DNA from: Streptomyces cucumeris
GTDB taxonomy: Bacteria; Actinomycetota; Actinomycetes; Streptomycetales; Streptomycetaceae
Assembly: GCF_024295805.1 (NCBI RefSeq)
Contig: NZ_JANCLX010000001.1
Span: forward strand, 62,001 to 126,000
Direction: 5' to 3'
DNA: 64,000 nucleotides
Shown here: positions 7,286 to 14,178 of the stretch, piece after piece
Layout: every line of letters starts with the position of its first letter
Numbering within the stretch: position 1 is the first letter of the stretch
Made by a program: the position numbers and the translations under genes
Notes under the pieces: model-generated
Told to the model about the DNA's origin: nothing
Seen by the model: the letters and a program-made list of their open reading frames with translations, nothing else
The model's database searches: none

Positions 7286-7929
7286 TCGTCACCGTCCTCG
7301 TCGTACGCGGTGGCCACGGTGAGCGGGGTGACGACGTAGCCGGTGCACGTCTCCTCGGGGCCGTCCTCCTCCCACGCGGGACCGAATACGGACAGCTCCT
7401 CGGGCGCGTCGTCCGAGCCGTCGTCCGGGATCCAGCCGAGGGATCCGGCGTCACCGCACTCGCGGCGGACGAGCGCCTCGCAGTGCTCGCGGGCAGCCTC
7501 ACGGGTGGCGTAGTGGCCGAAGGTGATGGACTCGTGCGACGCCCGGTAGACCGTCAGCTCGGCAGTCTCGCCGTCGCCGTCGGGGTCGAGCAGCTGGAGG
7601 CCGAGGGCCTCGCGGTGCTCGTCGTCGAGCTGGAGCGCGACCGGGCGGCCGTCCTCAGCGAGGCAGCAGACGATCGTTTCGCCGCCCGGGTCGCAGGGGT
7701 GGATGACGAGCCGGTCCCAGCGGACGGGCAGCGGCGTCGGCGCGGCGGGCTCGGCCACGACCTCGTTGTGCTGGTCGGGGTTGACGCCCTCCCGCGCCGC
7801 GGCGACGGCGAGAGTGGCGTGCACCTGCGCCTGCGCAATGGCCTCGGCTCGCGCGTTCCCGACGTACTCGTCCTCGTTGAGCGAGGTCAGGATGCTCTCG
7901 GCCTCGCGGTAGTGATCGGGTCCGTTCAT
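7282..7929 (-). CDS. Conserved phage hypothetical protein, acidic
   Basis: 215 residues. The N-terminal 50 residues (MNGPDHYREAESILTSL and a following Ala-rich helix) recur, from memory, in many Streptomyces phage proteins. The rest is acidic (Asp/Glu-rich) with beta-like strands and ends TAYDEDGDE. No catalytic motif is visible. The high acid content is reminiscent of DNA-mimic or protein-protein adaptor proteins, but this is speculation. Overlapping start and stop with both neighbours. Confidence 0.5.
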   Translation of the reverse strand: MNGPDHYREAESILTSLNEDEYVGNARAEAIAQAQVHATLAVAAAREGVNPDQHNEVVAEPAAPTPLPVRWDRLVIHPCDPGGETIVCCLAEDGRPVALQLDDEHREALGLQLLDPDGDGETAELTVYRASHESITFGHYATREAAREHCEALVRRECGDAGSLGWIPDDGSDDAPEELSVFGPAWEEDGPEETCTGYVVTPLTVATAYDEDGDE

Positions 7930-8105
7930 CGGTGGTCTCCAGGAGGAAGAGCGCGGCCGTTGACGGCGGTCGAGAAGAGGGAGGCGCGGAACTCCGCGAC
8001 GGGGTCGGTCACGACGGGACGGGCCGGGCGCGTCCAGGCGTTGACGCCCGCGCAGATCGCCAGCCAGCCCAGGTAGCCCGTGGTGAAGTAGAGGAGAAAC
8101 GTCAC
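7926..8105 (-). CDS. Tiny single-span membrane protein
   Basis: A GTG at 8105 overlaps the upstream stop and the TGA overlaps the next ATG, giving 59 residues. It begins with a hydrophobic segment (TFLLYFTTGYLGWLAICAGV) that is long enough to span the membrane, then a polar tail. Its perfect 4-nt overlaps on both sides argue for translation. Function unknown. Confidence 0.5.
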   Translation of the reverse strand: MTFLLYFTTGYLGWLAICAGVNAWTRPARPVVTDPVAEFRASLFSTAVNGRALPPGDHR

Positions 8106-8896
8106 GACACGCCCCCGGACGTCGCCGCTGCGGCGGTCAGCTCGTACGGCACCGGCTCGTCAGCGGCCAGGGCCACCGCCCGGTGGCACACCGGGCACCC
8201 GCAGCCCCCACCCGCGCAGTTGGCCACCGGCTCCGAGCAGGTGCAGTTCGGGCCCGGCGCGGTCAGATGCGCACGCGTCGCATCCGCGATCGCCCGCCAC
8301 GACCCGCACGTCGTCTCGACCTCGGCCAGCGCCGTCACACTGTCCACGTGGGTGATCGCGGACGCGGCCAACTCGTCGAGGAAATCGGCCCGGTCCTCGG
8401 CGTCCAGCCAGCGCGCCCACGGGAACGCGGGCGGATACGTGTCCGGAGACTGCCGGCCCTCGGCCACCCGGAGCGCCACGGTGAGGTCGGCCAGCGCCGC
8501 GTTCCCGGCAACCCGCTCGACCTCCAGCTCGGCGACCCGCGCCCGCAGCCGCTCCACGTCCTTGAGCAGCGACCGCGACACCGGATCACGCCGAGCCCGA
8601 TCCTGGAACCACGCGACGTTCAGCTCGTCGCGGTTCTCATCGACCGCCAGCCACTCACGCACCGCAGCACGAGCGCGCGCCGAGTCCGAATCGGTGACTG
8701 CACAGCTCGACTCGTAGTAGCCGTGCGCGTTGTCGAGGACGTCGCCCCACTCCTGGTCCCGCATGGACGTGTAGAAGTGGGCGGGCAGCATGTACGAGAC
8801 CCGCGCGACCTCCGGGAGTTCGAGGTACACCTGCGTCTGCTTCTCGGACGGGTGCGCGAAGTCGTAACTGTCGAGGGTGATGCGAACGTTGATCAT
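8102..8896 (-). CDS. Phage protein with coiled coil and Cys-rich tail
   Basis: 264 residues from an ATG at 8896 that overlaps the upstream stop (ATGA). The N-terminal 95 residues look globular (ITLDSYDFAHPSEKQTQVYL). A central coiled coil runs about residues 95-145 (LLKDVERLRARVAELEVER). Near the C terminus a dense cysteine group (NCTCSEPVANCAGGGCGCPVCH) could bind zinc. No family recognised; the architecture suggests a multi-domain adaptor. Confidence 0.5.
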   Translation of the reverse strand: MINVRITLDSYDFAHPSEKQTQVYLELPEVARVSYMLPAHFYTSMRDQEWGDVLDNAHGYYESSCAVTDSDSARARAAVREWLAVDENRDELNVAWFQDRARRDPVSRSLLKDVERLRARVAELEVERVAGNAALADLTVALRVAEGRQSPDTYPPAFPWARWLDAEDRADFLDELAASAITHVDSVTALAEVETTCGSWRAIADATRAHLTAPGPNCTCSEPVANCAGGGCGCPVCHRAVALAADEPVPYELTAAAATSGGVS

Positions 8897-9267
8897 GCCG
8901 CCACCACCGGGGACAGCACGCCGACCGTCGCGACCAGCTCCGCTTCCTTCGCCCACACCCAGCGCTTCACCTTCGCCGGGTCACACTGGGCCGGGACGAA
9001 CAGCCGGGCGCCGGACGCGTCGGTCCCGGCGAGCCGCCAGCGCTTCCCGTCCGCAGACTGGAACAGGTCGGTCTTCGGGGCGCCGCCGATCTGGGCGGGG
9101 TGGGTGTAGTCGTCGCGCCGGAGGTCGGGGTCAATGTCGAGGAACTGGTGCCGCTGCTCCGCGAGCACGGCGCCGGGCTGGCTGGTGCGCAGCGTCTCGA
9201 TCAGTGCGTCGAGCGGTACGTCGAGTGCGGCGATGTCGCGCTTCTGCGGGATAGGCTTCGTGGCCAT
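8893..9267 (-). CDS. First gene of the coupled phage operon, hypothetical
   Basis: 124 residues starting MATKPIPQKRDIAALDVPLDALIETL, mostly polar, with a basic central strand (DGKRWRLAGTDASGARLFV). The ATG at 9267 follows GAAAGGAGC, a good ribosome binding site. It is the first member of the overlapping leftward series and lies 78 nt downstream of the excisionase-like gene, so it may have its own promoter there. No function recognised. Confidence 0.5.
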   Translation of the reverse strand: MATKPIPQKRDIAALDVPLDALIETLRTSQPGAVLAEQRHQFLDIDPDLRRDDYTHPAQIGGAPKTDLFQSADGKRWRLAGTDASGARLFVPAQCDPAKVKRWVWAKEAELVATVGVLSPVVAA

Positions 9268-9345
9268 GGCCCGCTCCTTTCACTGGGTGAGTGGGTCGGG
9301 TCCGTCCCGGGCTTGGTCGTTACGGGGCGGGCCCTCATGGGTTGA

Positions 9346-9555
9346 TCAGGCGGCGCGCTGGCCGAGCGGGTCGGCGGCCGCGTTGGCCTCCAGCCACGCG
9401 TCGACCTCGCTGCGGCGGTAGAGCACCCCGCGGCCGACACGCTGGCCGCGCGGTCCCTGGCCGCGGTGCCGCATGCTGCGGATCGCCTCGGGGGTCCGGC
9501 GGAGCAGCCGGGCGAGTTCACGGGTGGTCAGGAACGGCGAGTCGACCTCGCTCAT
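9346..9555 (-). CDS. Excisionase-like helix-turn-helix protein
   Basis: 69 residues. LTTRELARLLRRTPEAIRSMRHRG then VLYRRSEVDAWLE is the winged helix-turn-helix of MerR/Xis-type excisionases, which bend attachment-site DNA and turn a tyrosine integrase toward excision. Length and layout match that family. The start lies 38 nt inside the 3' end of the upstream XRE-type gene, so the two are co-transcribed. It is separated from the integrase gene, as in many actinobacterial elements, and could equally be a transcription regulator. Confidence 0.65.
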   Translation of the reverse strand: MSEVDSPFLTTRELARLLRRTPEAIRSMRHRGQGPRGQRVGRGVLYRRSEVDAWLEANAAADPLGQRAA

Positions 9556-9766
9556 CGTTCGTCTCCGTTCGTTTCCGTTCGAGGTCTTCGATGTCGCACT
9601 CCAGCGCTGCTGCGATGCGTGCGAGGACCTCGGGTTGGGGGTCACGTAGCCCGCGCTCTATGCGAGACAGGTGAGCGGGGGACAGTCCGGCGACGGCCGC
9701 GAATCTCCGCAGGCCATAGCCGCGTAGCTCGCGCTGCCGCCGGATTTTCGATCCGTCGGCCTGCAT
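9518..9766 (-). CDS. XRE-family HTH regulator, leftward
   Basis: 82 residues from an ATG at 9766: DGSKIRRQRELRGYGLRRFAAVAGLSPAHLSRIERG is a classic Cro/cI-type helix-turn-helix, followed by DPQPEVLARIAAALECDI. It is transcribed away from a second XRE gene at 9965, the arrangement of a lysis-lysogeny switch. The paired repeats at 9767-9829 start one base from its initiation codon and are the obvious operator candidates. Probably the Cro-like or early-gene regulator; which of the two regulators keeps lysogeny cannot be told from sequence. Confidence 0.75.
   Translation of the reverse strand: MQADGSKIRRQRELRGYGLRRFAAVAGLSPAHLSRIERGLRDPQPEVLARIAAALECDIEDLERKRTETNDERGRLAVPDHP
9556..9585. repeat. 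10-bp tandem repeat upstream of excisionase gene
   Basis: Three consecutive 10-bp units CGTTCGTCTC, CGTTCGTTTC and CGTTCGAGGT lie immediately before the excisionase ATG and inside the end of the XRE coding sequence. One-turn periodicity suits a protein binding along one helix face, for example autoregulation by the excisionase. Confidence 0.5.
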
Positions 9767-9829
9767 GACGGAAACGATACGCAACGAATGGCGACGGAGC
9801 AAGAGTCGGACGGAAACGAGTTGCAACGC
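9767..9829. promoter_or_regulatory. Paired 21-bp direct repeats, probable switch operators
   Basis: GACGGAAACGA-NNN-GCAACG occurs at 9767-9786 and again at 9809-9828, exactly 42 bp apart (four helical turns). Further GCAACG (9845-9850) and its complement CGTTGC (9925-9930) occur in the same divergent interval between the two XRE genes. This spacing and position fit operators for one or both regulators controlling the leftward early operon and the rightward repressor-integrase side. Confidence 0.6.
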
Positions 9830-9964
9830 TTAGCACCGCGATGAGCAACGATGGCGGTGCGTGCGGAGATGACGTGAACTTGACTCGCCTTGGACCGCTA
9901 CCCGGCCGTAATCTTGTTGCCTGTCGTTGCCACCATGGAGACAGACAGAAGAGAGGCCACCCCC

Positions 9965-10408
9965 ATGAACCGAGACCCGCAGGCGTGGGCCCGGCTCGGC
10001 CGAGCTCTCAAGTCCGCCCGCGAGCACCGTGGCCTCTCGCAAGCCGAGCTGGCCACCGCCGCCGACGTCTCGGCCAGGAGCGTTCAGGACGCGGAGGGCG
10101 GCAAAGTACCCAAAGCGCGAGTGCCATACACGCTCGCCCGAGTGGCCGAGGCCCTCGGATGGCCAGCGGGTGCCGTTGACTCAGTGCTCGACGGGGGCCC
10201 CATCCCCGGCGGCTGGGAGGACGTGCCCGCGCTCGCTGCCAGCGACGTCGAGACGATCCTGAGCCAGGCCATGGTGCGCGCCACGAACAACGTCACCGCG
10301 GCAGAGATCCGCGCCGCAACGAAGATCGCAGTCGATGAGCTGCGGCGACGGGGTGTGGTCCCTGAGGCGCACGAGTCGGACGACGATTCTGGTAGTGCAA
10401 ACTTCTAG
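9965..10408 (+). CDS. XRE-family repressor, rightward
   Basis: 147 residues from an ATG at 9965 with AGAGAGG about 7 nt upstream. Residues 10-70 are an XRE domain (LGRALKSAREHRGLSQAELATAADVSARSVQDAEGG, then LARVAEALGWPAGAV). The C-terminal half is Ala-rich helix with a cluster of acidic residues near the end and may serve dimerisation. It is divergent from the other XRE gene across the paired repeats and precedes the integrase module, the usual place of an element's immunity or maintenance repressor. Confidence 0.75.
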   Translation: MNRDPQAWARLGRALKSAREHRGLSQAELATAADVSARSVQDAEGGKVPKARVPYTLARVAEALGWPAGAVDSVLDGGPIPGGWEDVPALAASDVETILSQAMVRATNNVTAAEIRAATKIAVDELRRRGVVPEAHESDDDSGSANF

Positions 10409-10436
10409 TACTCGTCCGGCTACAGATCTAGGCTGG

Positions 10437-10452
10437 CCCCTGGCAACAGGGG
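10437..10452 (+). terminator. GCAA-tetraloop hairpin between repressor and integrase unit
   Basis: CCCCTG (10437-10442) pairs perfectly with CAGGGG (10447-10452) around a GCAA loop, a very stable GNRA-type tetraloop. It lies in the 75-nt gap between the repressor stop and the small gene ahead of the integrase. Without a T-run it may be a partial terminator, an mRNA stabiliser or a protein-binding hairpin. Confidence 0.45.
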
Positions 10453-10483
10453 AGCGCCGCGCGTACGAGGGGGCATGCCTCGC

Positions 10484-10687
10484 ATGACTGAACCCGTTCT
10501 CGCAACAGCCGATCTCGGCCCTCGCGTGGCAGTATTCACCGCTCGGGTAAACGGGCGCCCGGTCGGGGTGGTGAACCACATGGCCCGCCATGACGATGAG
10601 ATGCGCCGTCAAGCAACGAACTCCCTCTTGGCGGTGGGGTTCGACGCTGGGCAGATCATGGGAGTTCTCAATGGGGTACGTGGCTGA
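10484..10687 (+). CDS. Small protein preceding integrase
   Basis: 67 residues: MTEPVLATADLGPRVAVF then VNHMARHDDEMRRQATNSLL. The ATG at 10484 is preferred over one at 10475 because GAGGGGG sits about 9 nt before it and only 1-2 nt before the other. Its 3' end overlaps the integrase start by 17 nt, so the two are coupled. No known domain; could be a small regulator of integrase expression. Confidence 0.5.
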   Translation: MTEPVLATADLGPRVAVFTARVNGRPVGVVNHMARHDDEMRRQATNSLLAVGFDAGQIMGVLNGVRG

Positions 10688-11954
10688 TCGCTGGCACAAG
10701 ACCCGGCCCTCGCCCGACGACCCACCGTGCGGAGAGCACAAAGGCAAGGTGGCCTCCGCCGCTCACGGGAAGGGGAAACGCTGGCAGGCCCGGTACGACG
10801 GGCCAGACGGCAAGGAGCGCACCTCGCTGTGGCGCACCCTGGTCGAAGCAGAGAAGGAGATCCTGAAGCAGGAGGGGGCCAAGCTGACCGGCTCCTGGAT
10901 CGACCCGGAGCGCGGGAAGCTGACGGTCGAGCACGTGGTGTTCGACGTCTGGCTCCCCTCCACGAGCACCATCGAGCGCACCCGGCGCGAGTACCGGGGC
11001 GTGATGAACCGCTACCTGGTGCCGGAGTGGGGGCACCGCGAGATCCGGTCTATCCGGCCGAGTGAGGCCGGCGCCTGGCAAGGGCTGCTCACCAGCCAGT
11101 ACGAGCTGACCGGGTCCACCCCGAACCGGGTTGCCCGGCTGGTGCGGTCGGTGTTCCACCTCGCAGTGCTGGACCGAATGATCCCCGTCTCGCCGTTCGC
11201 AGGCGTCAAGGCGCCCACGCTCGAAGAGACCCAGGTGGACCCGCCGGACATCGCGGAGGTGATGCGCCTCATCGGCGCCGCCTACCACGATCGGTGGGCC
11301 GTGATGGTCGAATTCACCGCACTGACCGGGCTGCGGTCGGGAGAGCTCCGCGGGCTGAGGCTGGACGCGATCGACTTCTTGCGGCGCGAGTTGAGGGTCA
11401 GCGACCAGCTGGTGTACGAGGCCGGGGAGGGTCTGCGGTTCGACAAGCTCAAGACCTCGAGCGGCCGCCGTACTCTGCCGCTCACGAAGCGGGCCGTTGA
11501 CCTTCTCGCGGCCTACGTGGCCGCGCACCCGCCCGCAACGTCCGGGGAGTGGGAGGGCCTGGTCTTCACGATGGGTGATCACAAGCCGATCGGTGAGTCC
11601 ACGCTCGACTGGGCCATCAAGAACATCTGCCGGAAGGCGAAGGCCAAGGCACGGCACTGGCATGAGCTCCGGCACCACTATGCCTCCGTGCTGATCGCGG
11701 GCGGGGAGAACCCGAAGGTGGTGCAGAAGCGGCTCGGGCACAAGGACGTGCTCACCACGCTCCGGGTGTACAGCCACCTGTGGGCGGAGGCGGAGGAGCA
11801 GACGAGGACGGTCCTGGATGGCGCGTGGGAGAAGGCGCGCAGCGGGCTCCTCGTTCCGGAAGGGGGAGCGGCTCGAGAGGAATCTCCTGCGGCGAGCGGA
11901 ACGCTGCCGGAATCGGGGTCGTCGTCCGGGGCTCTGGCCCTGGTGAAGCCTTGA
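10671..11954 (+). CDS. int: Tyrosine site-specific integrase
   Basis: 427 residues. The N-terminal 45-180 region holds an AP2-like arm-binding start (KRWQARYDGPDGKERTSL) and a SAM-like core-binding domain. The catalytic domain carries the full set: Arg222 (TGLRSGELRGL), Lys258 or Lys261, His331 and Arg334 (HELRHHYAS), His357 (RLGHKD) and the nucleophile Tyr367 (LRVYSHL). It inserts and excises the element at an att site. The ATG at 10671 follows GGGAG and overlaps the preceding small gene; an N-terminal extension to 10590 is open but lacks a ribosome binding site. The element's att site should lie just downstream, yet no tRNA gene is visible there. Confidence 0.92.
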   Translation: MGYVADRWHKTRPSPDDPPCGEHKGKVASAAHGKGKRWQARYDGPDGKERTSLWRTLVEAEKEILKQEGAKLTGSWIDPERGKLTVEHVVFDVWLPSTSTIERTRREYRGVMNRYLVPEWGHREIRSIRPSEAGAWQGLLTSQYELTGSTPNRVARLVRSVFHLAVLDRMIPVSPFAGVKAPTLEETQVDPPDIAEVMRLIGAAYHDRWAVMVEFTALTGLRSGELRGLRLDAIDFLRRELRVSDQLVYEAGEGLRFDKLKTSSGRRTLPLTKRAVDLLAAYVAAHPPATSGEWEGLVFTMGDHKPIGESTLDWAIKNICRKAKAKARHWHELRHHYASVLIAGGENPKVVQKRLGHKDVLTTLRVYSHLWAEAEEQTRTVLDGAWEKARSGLLVPEGGAAREESPAASGTLPESGSSSGALALVKP

Positions 11955-12272
11955 TCCGGTAGGTCACCACTGGATGTTCCAGGCGGAGAACGTCAACGGG
12001 GGCTAAGGGCGGCCGCCCGCCGTCCGCACACCGTGTGGTCATCGCCCCCGTGGCAGTGGCCGCACCGTCTGCGGGACCCCTGTGTTCCCCGGGATCGTCC
12101 GCGCGCCCCTCGGTCATCGATGGCCGGGGGGCGCGCTTCGCTCTGGGTGCGCCCTGCTGTCCGGCTGGGCAGACTGGGGGGAGCCCGGGTGTCCGACGCG
12201 CGCTGACGTGCCTCCTGTGCGCCCTCCCGCCGTGTGCGAACAGGCGTCTAGCGTCGCTCGAAGGAGGCAGTC
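11955..12272. other. 318-nt gap: element/chromosome junction, terminator-like hairpin
   Basis: The interval after the integrase holds no convincing gene. It contains a strong hairpin (see 12101-12136) and, at 12249-12254, a TAGCGT that could be the -10 of the following gene. The junction between mobile element and chromosome is probably here, but neither a tRNA 3' end nor a duplicated core can be recognised within the window. Confidence 0.5.
12101..12136 (+). terminator. Hairpin terminator downstream of integrase
   Basis: GCGCGCCCC (12101-12109) is complementary to GGGGCGCGC (12128-12136), and the loop contains a further small palindrome around ATCGAT. Streptomyces terminators commonly lack a T-run, so this is a plausible end for the integrase transcript. 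Confidence 0.5.
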
Positions 12273-12554
12273 ATGGCAGCCGTCGGAGGGGCCGGCATCC
12301 TGGGCCGACGGGCGGTCCGGTGGATGCTCGCGCTCGCTCTCGGGGGTCTGTGGTGGTGGGCGGTCTTACGGCTGACCCTGTCGCCCGGTGCGGCCGGGCC
12401 GGTGGAGGGCGCCCTCGCGGTCGGCGGCTGGGGGCTGAGCCTGCTTCCGGTACACTGCGGGCCCTCGCCGCGGCGGAGAAGGGCCCGCCGGCCAGAGGAG
12501 GTCACCACGGCATCGCGATTCCGCCATTCGGGCGCAGGATCTGGCCGGTCATAA
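12273..12554 (+). CDS. Small two-span membrane protein
   Basis: 93 residues with two hydrophobic segments (RWMLALALGGLWWWAVLRL and VEGALAVGGWGLSLLPV), then an Arg-rich tail. AAGGAGG 6 nt upstream of the ATG is the strongest ribosome binding site in the neighbourhood. The last 53 nt overlap the 3' end of the convergent SDR gene, so the extreme C terminus is doubtful or translation may end in an overlapping antisense zone. Function unknown. Confidence 0.55.
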   Translation: MAAVGGAGILGRRAVRWMLALALGGLWWWAVLRLTLSPGAAGPVEGALAVGGWGLSLLPVHCGPSPRRRRARRPEEVTTASRFRHSGAGSGRS

Positions 12555-13281
12555 AGGCTGAGGCGCCGGACGCCAGGTAGAGCACCGCATGGGCGATGTC
12601 CTCGGGTTCGCCGACCCGTCCCAGTGGAGTGCGCCGTGCCATGGGCCCCTCGGCCAGCCGCTGCTCCTCGTCGCTGTTCCGCGCGGTCATGGGGGTGCGG
12701 ACCCAGCCGGGTGCCACCGCGTTGACGCGGATGCCGTGGCGGCCCACCTCGGCCGCGAGTGTGCGGGTGAGCTGGACCACGGCGGCCTTGGTGACGCCGT
12801 AGCAGAGCAGCCCCGGGGCGCCGGTGTCGATCGCGCCCGAGGCCATGGTGACGATGGAGCCGCCCGTCCCCTGCGTGATCATGGCGCGCGCCGCTTCCTG
12901 GCAGCCGTACAGCACCCCCTTGAAGTTGACCGCGAGGACCCGGTCGAGATCGGCTTCGTCGGTCTCCAGTACCGGGCTGCTGTGCATGATCCCGGCGATG
13001 GCGGCCAGGACGTCCAGCCGTCCGCCGTCCCGGACGACGGCCTCGACGACTGCGCAGACCTGGGCCCGGTCGGCGACATCGAGTGCGTGGGCGCGGGCGG
13101 TGCCGCCGGAGAGGGTGATCCGCTCGGCGGTGCGCCGGGCTCCGGCCTCGTCGAGGTCGGCGCAGTGGACGGCGGCTCCGGCCGCCGCGAGCAGCAGGGC
13201 GGTGGCCCGTCCGATGCCCCCCGCCGCCCCCGTGACCAGGGCGGTGCGACAACTGAGGTCGTACGCCGATATGGCGGTCAT
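12502..13281 (-). CDS. Short-chain dehydrogenase/reductase
   Basis: 259 residues from the ATG at 13281. Classical SDR signatures are present: the cofactor loop TGAAGGIG near the N terminus, an acidic residue after strand 2 (CADLDE) pointing to NAD rather than NADP, a Ser at the end of strand 5 (VTMASGAI), the active-site YGVTK and the C-terminal PNGG. These enzymes oxidise alcohols or reduce ketones; the substrate is unknown. CATAAT at about 13319-13324 on the minus strand is a good -10. It is the first confidently chromosomal gene right of the integrative element. Confidence 0.85.
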   Translation of the reverse strand: MTAISAYDLSCRTALVTGAAGGIGRATALLLAAAGAAVHCADLDEAGARRTAERITLSGGTARAHALDVADRAQVCAVVEAVVRDGGRLDVLAAIAGIMHSSPVLETDEADLDRVLAVNFKGVLYGCQEAARAMITQGTGGSIVTMASGAIDTGAPGLLCYGVTKAAVVQLTRTLAAEVGRHGIRVNAVAPGWVRTPMTARNSDEEQRLAEGPMARRTPLGRVGEPEDIAHAVLYLASGASAFMTGQILRPNGGIAMPW

Positions 13282-13349
13282 GGAGCGACGGTACGACTGG
13301 ATCTGACGAACCGTCAATTATGGTGCCGGACATCAGGGTGAGCCGGGCA

Positions 13350-14168
13350 TCAAGGCGAGCCGGGCCGGGGAGGCGGGTCCTGCGGTCCCGGCTGACAGTG
13401 CGGACACCAGAAGGTGATGCGCTCTTCGCCCGCGCGTCCCTGATCCGCGGCGCGCACCGGCGTACCGCAGCGCAGACAGGGGCGCCCCGGGCGGCCGTAC
13501 ACCCAGACCCTGCGATCGGGGCGCGACTGCGCCGTGGTGACGCGGGCCGCGCGGTTCCGGTTGACCTCCAGCAGCCGCTGGGCGACGGTCACCAGCCGCT
13601 CGGGGGACGGCACCTCGCCGATCGGCAGCCAGGGCGAGAGCCGCAGCACGAAGCACAGCTCGCACTTGTAGACATTGCCGATCCCGGCCAGGTTCCGCTG
13701 GTCGAGCAGGGCCTCGCCCAGCGGCCGGGACGGATCGGCGAGCAGCCGGCGCAGCGCCTCTTCCGGATCCCAGTCGGGGCCGAGCAGATCAGGGCCCAGA
13801 TGACCGACCGCGCGGTCCTCCTCGGCGGTGCGCAGCAGCTCCAGCACCGGGAGCCGGTAGCCGACCGCGGTGCGCTCGGCCGTGGCGAGGACGGCGCGGA
13901 TCTGATGGTGCGGACCGCCGCGCCACCGCTCCCCGGCGCCGAACACGTACCAGGCGCCGTCCATCCGCAGATGGGAGTGGAGGGTGAGACCTCCCTCCAC
14001 CCGGGTCAGCAGATGCTTGCCGCGCGCGACGACCTCCAGGACCCGGCGGCCGGTGAGGTCGGCCGTCGCCAGCCGGGGGACCCGCAGATCGCATCCGGTG
14101 AGCGGGGTGTCCGCCAGAGCCCTGTGCAGCCGTTGTGCCGTCTGCCAGACGGTGTCTCCTTCGGGCAT
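13350..14168 (-). CDS. nei2: Fpg/Nei-family DNA glycosylase (Nei2-type)
   Basis: 272 residues. The catalytic N terminus MPEGD (Pro2 nucleophile, Glu3), the lysine in ARGKHLL, the H2TH helix DQRNLAGIGNVYKCE and a C-terminal zinc finger (CLRCGTPV then WCPHCQ) are all intact. Such enzymes remove oxidised pyrimidines and cleave the abasic site during base-excision repair. It follows the Lhr helicase gene by 10 nt on the same strand, and the pair is probably one repair operon. The Nei2 name is by similarity of layout to actinobacterial members. Confidence 0.88.
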   Translation of the reverse strand: MPEGDTVWQTAQRLHRALADTPLTGCDLRVPRLATADLTGRRVLEVVARGKHLLTRVEGGLTLHSHLRMDGAWYVFGAGERWRGGPHHQIRAVLATAERTAVGYRLPVLELLRTAEEDRAVGHLGPDLLGPDWDPEEALRRLLADPSRPLGEALLDQRNLAGIGNVYKCELCFVLRLSPWLPIGEVPSPERLVTVAQRLLEVNRNRAARVTTAQSRPDRRVWVYGRPGRPCLRCGTPVRAADQGRAGEERITFWCPHCQPGPQDPPPRPGSP

Positions 14169-14178
14169 GGACGGCCTC

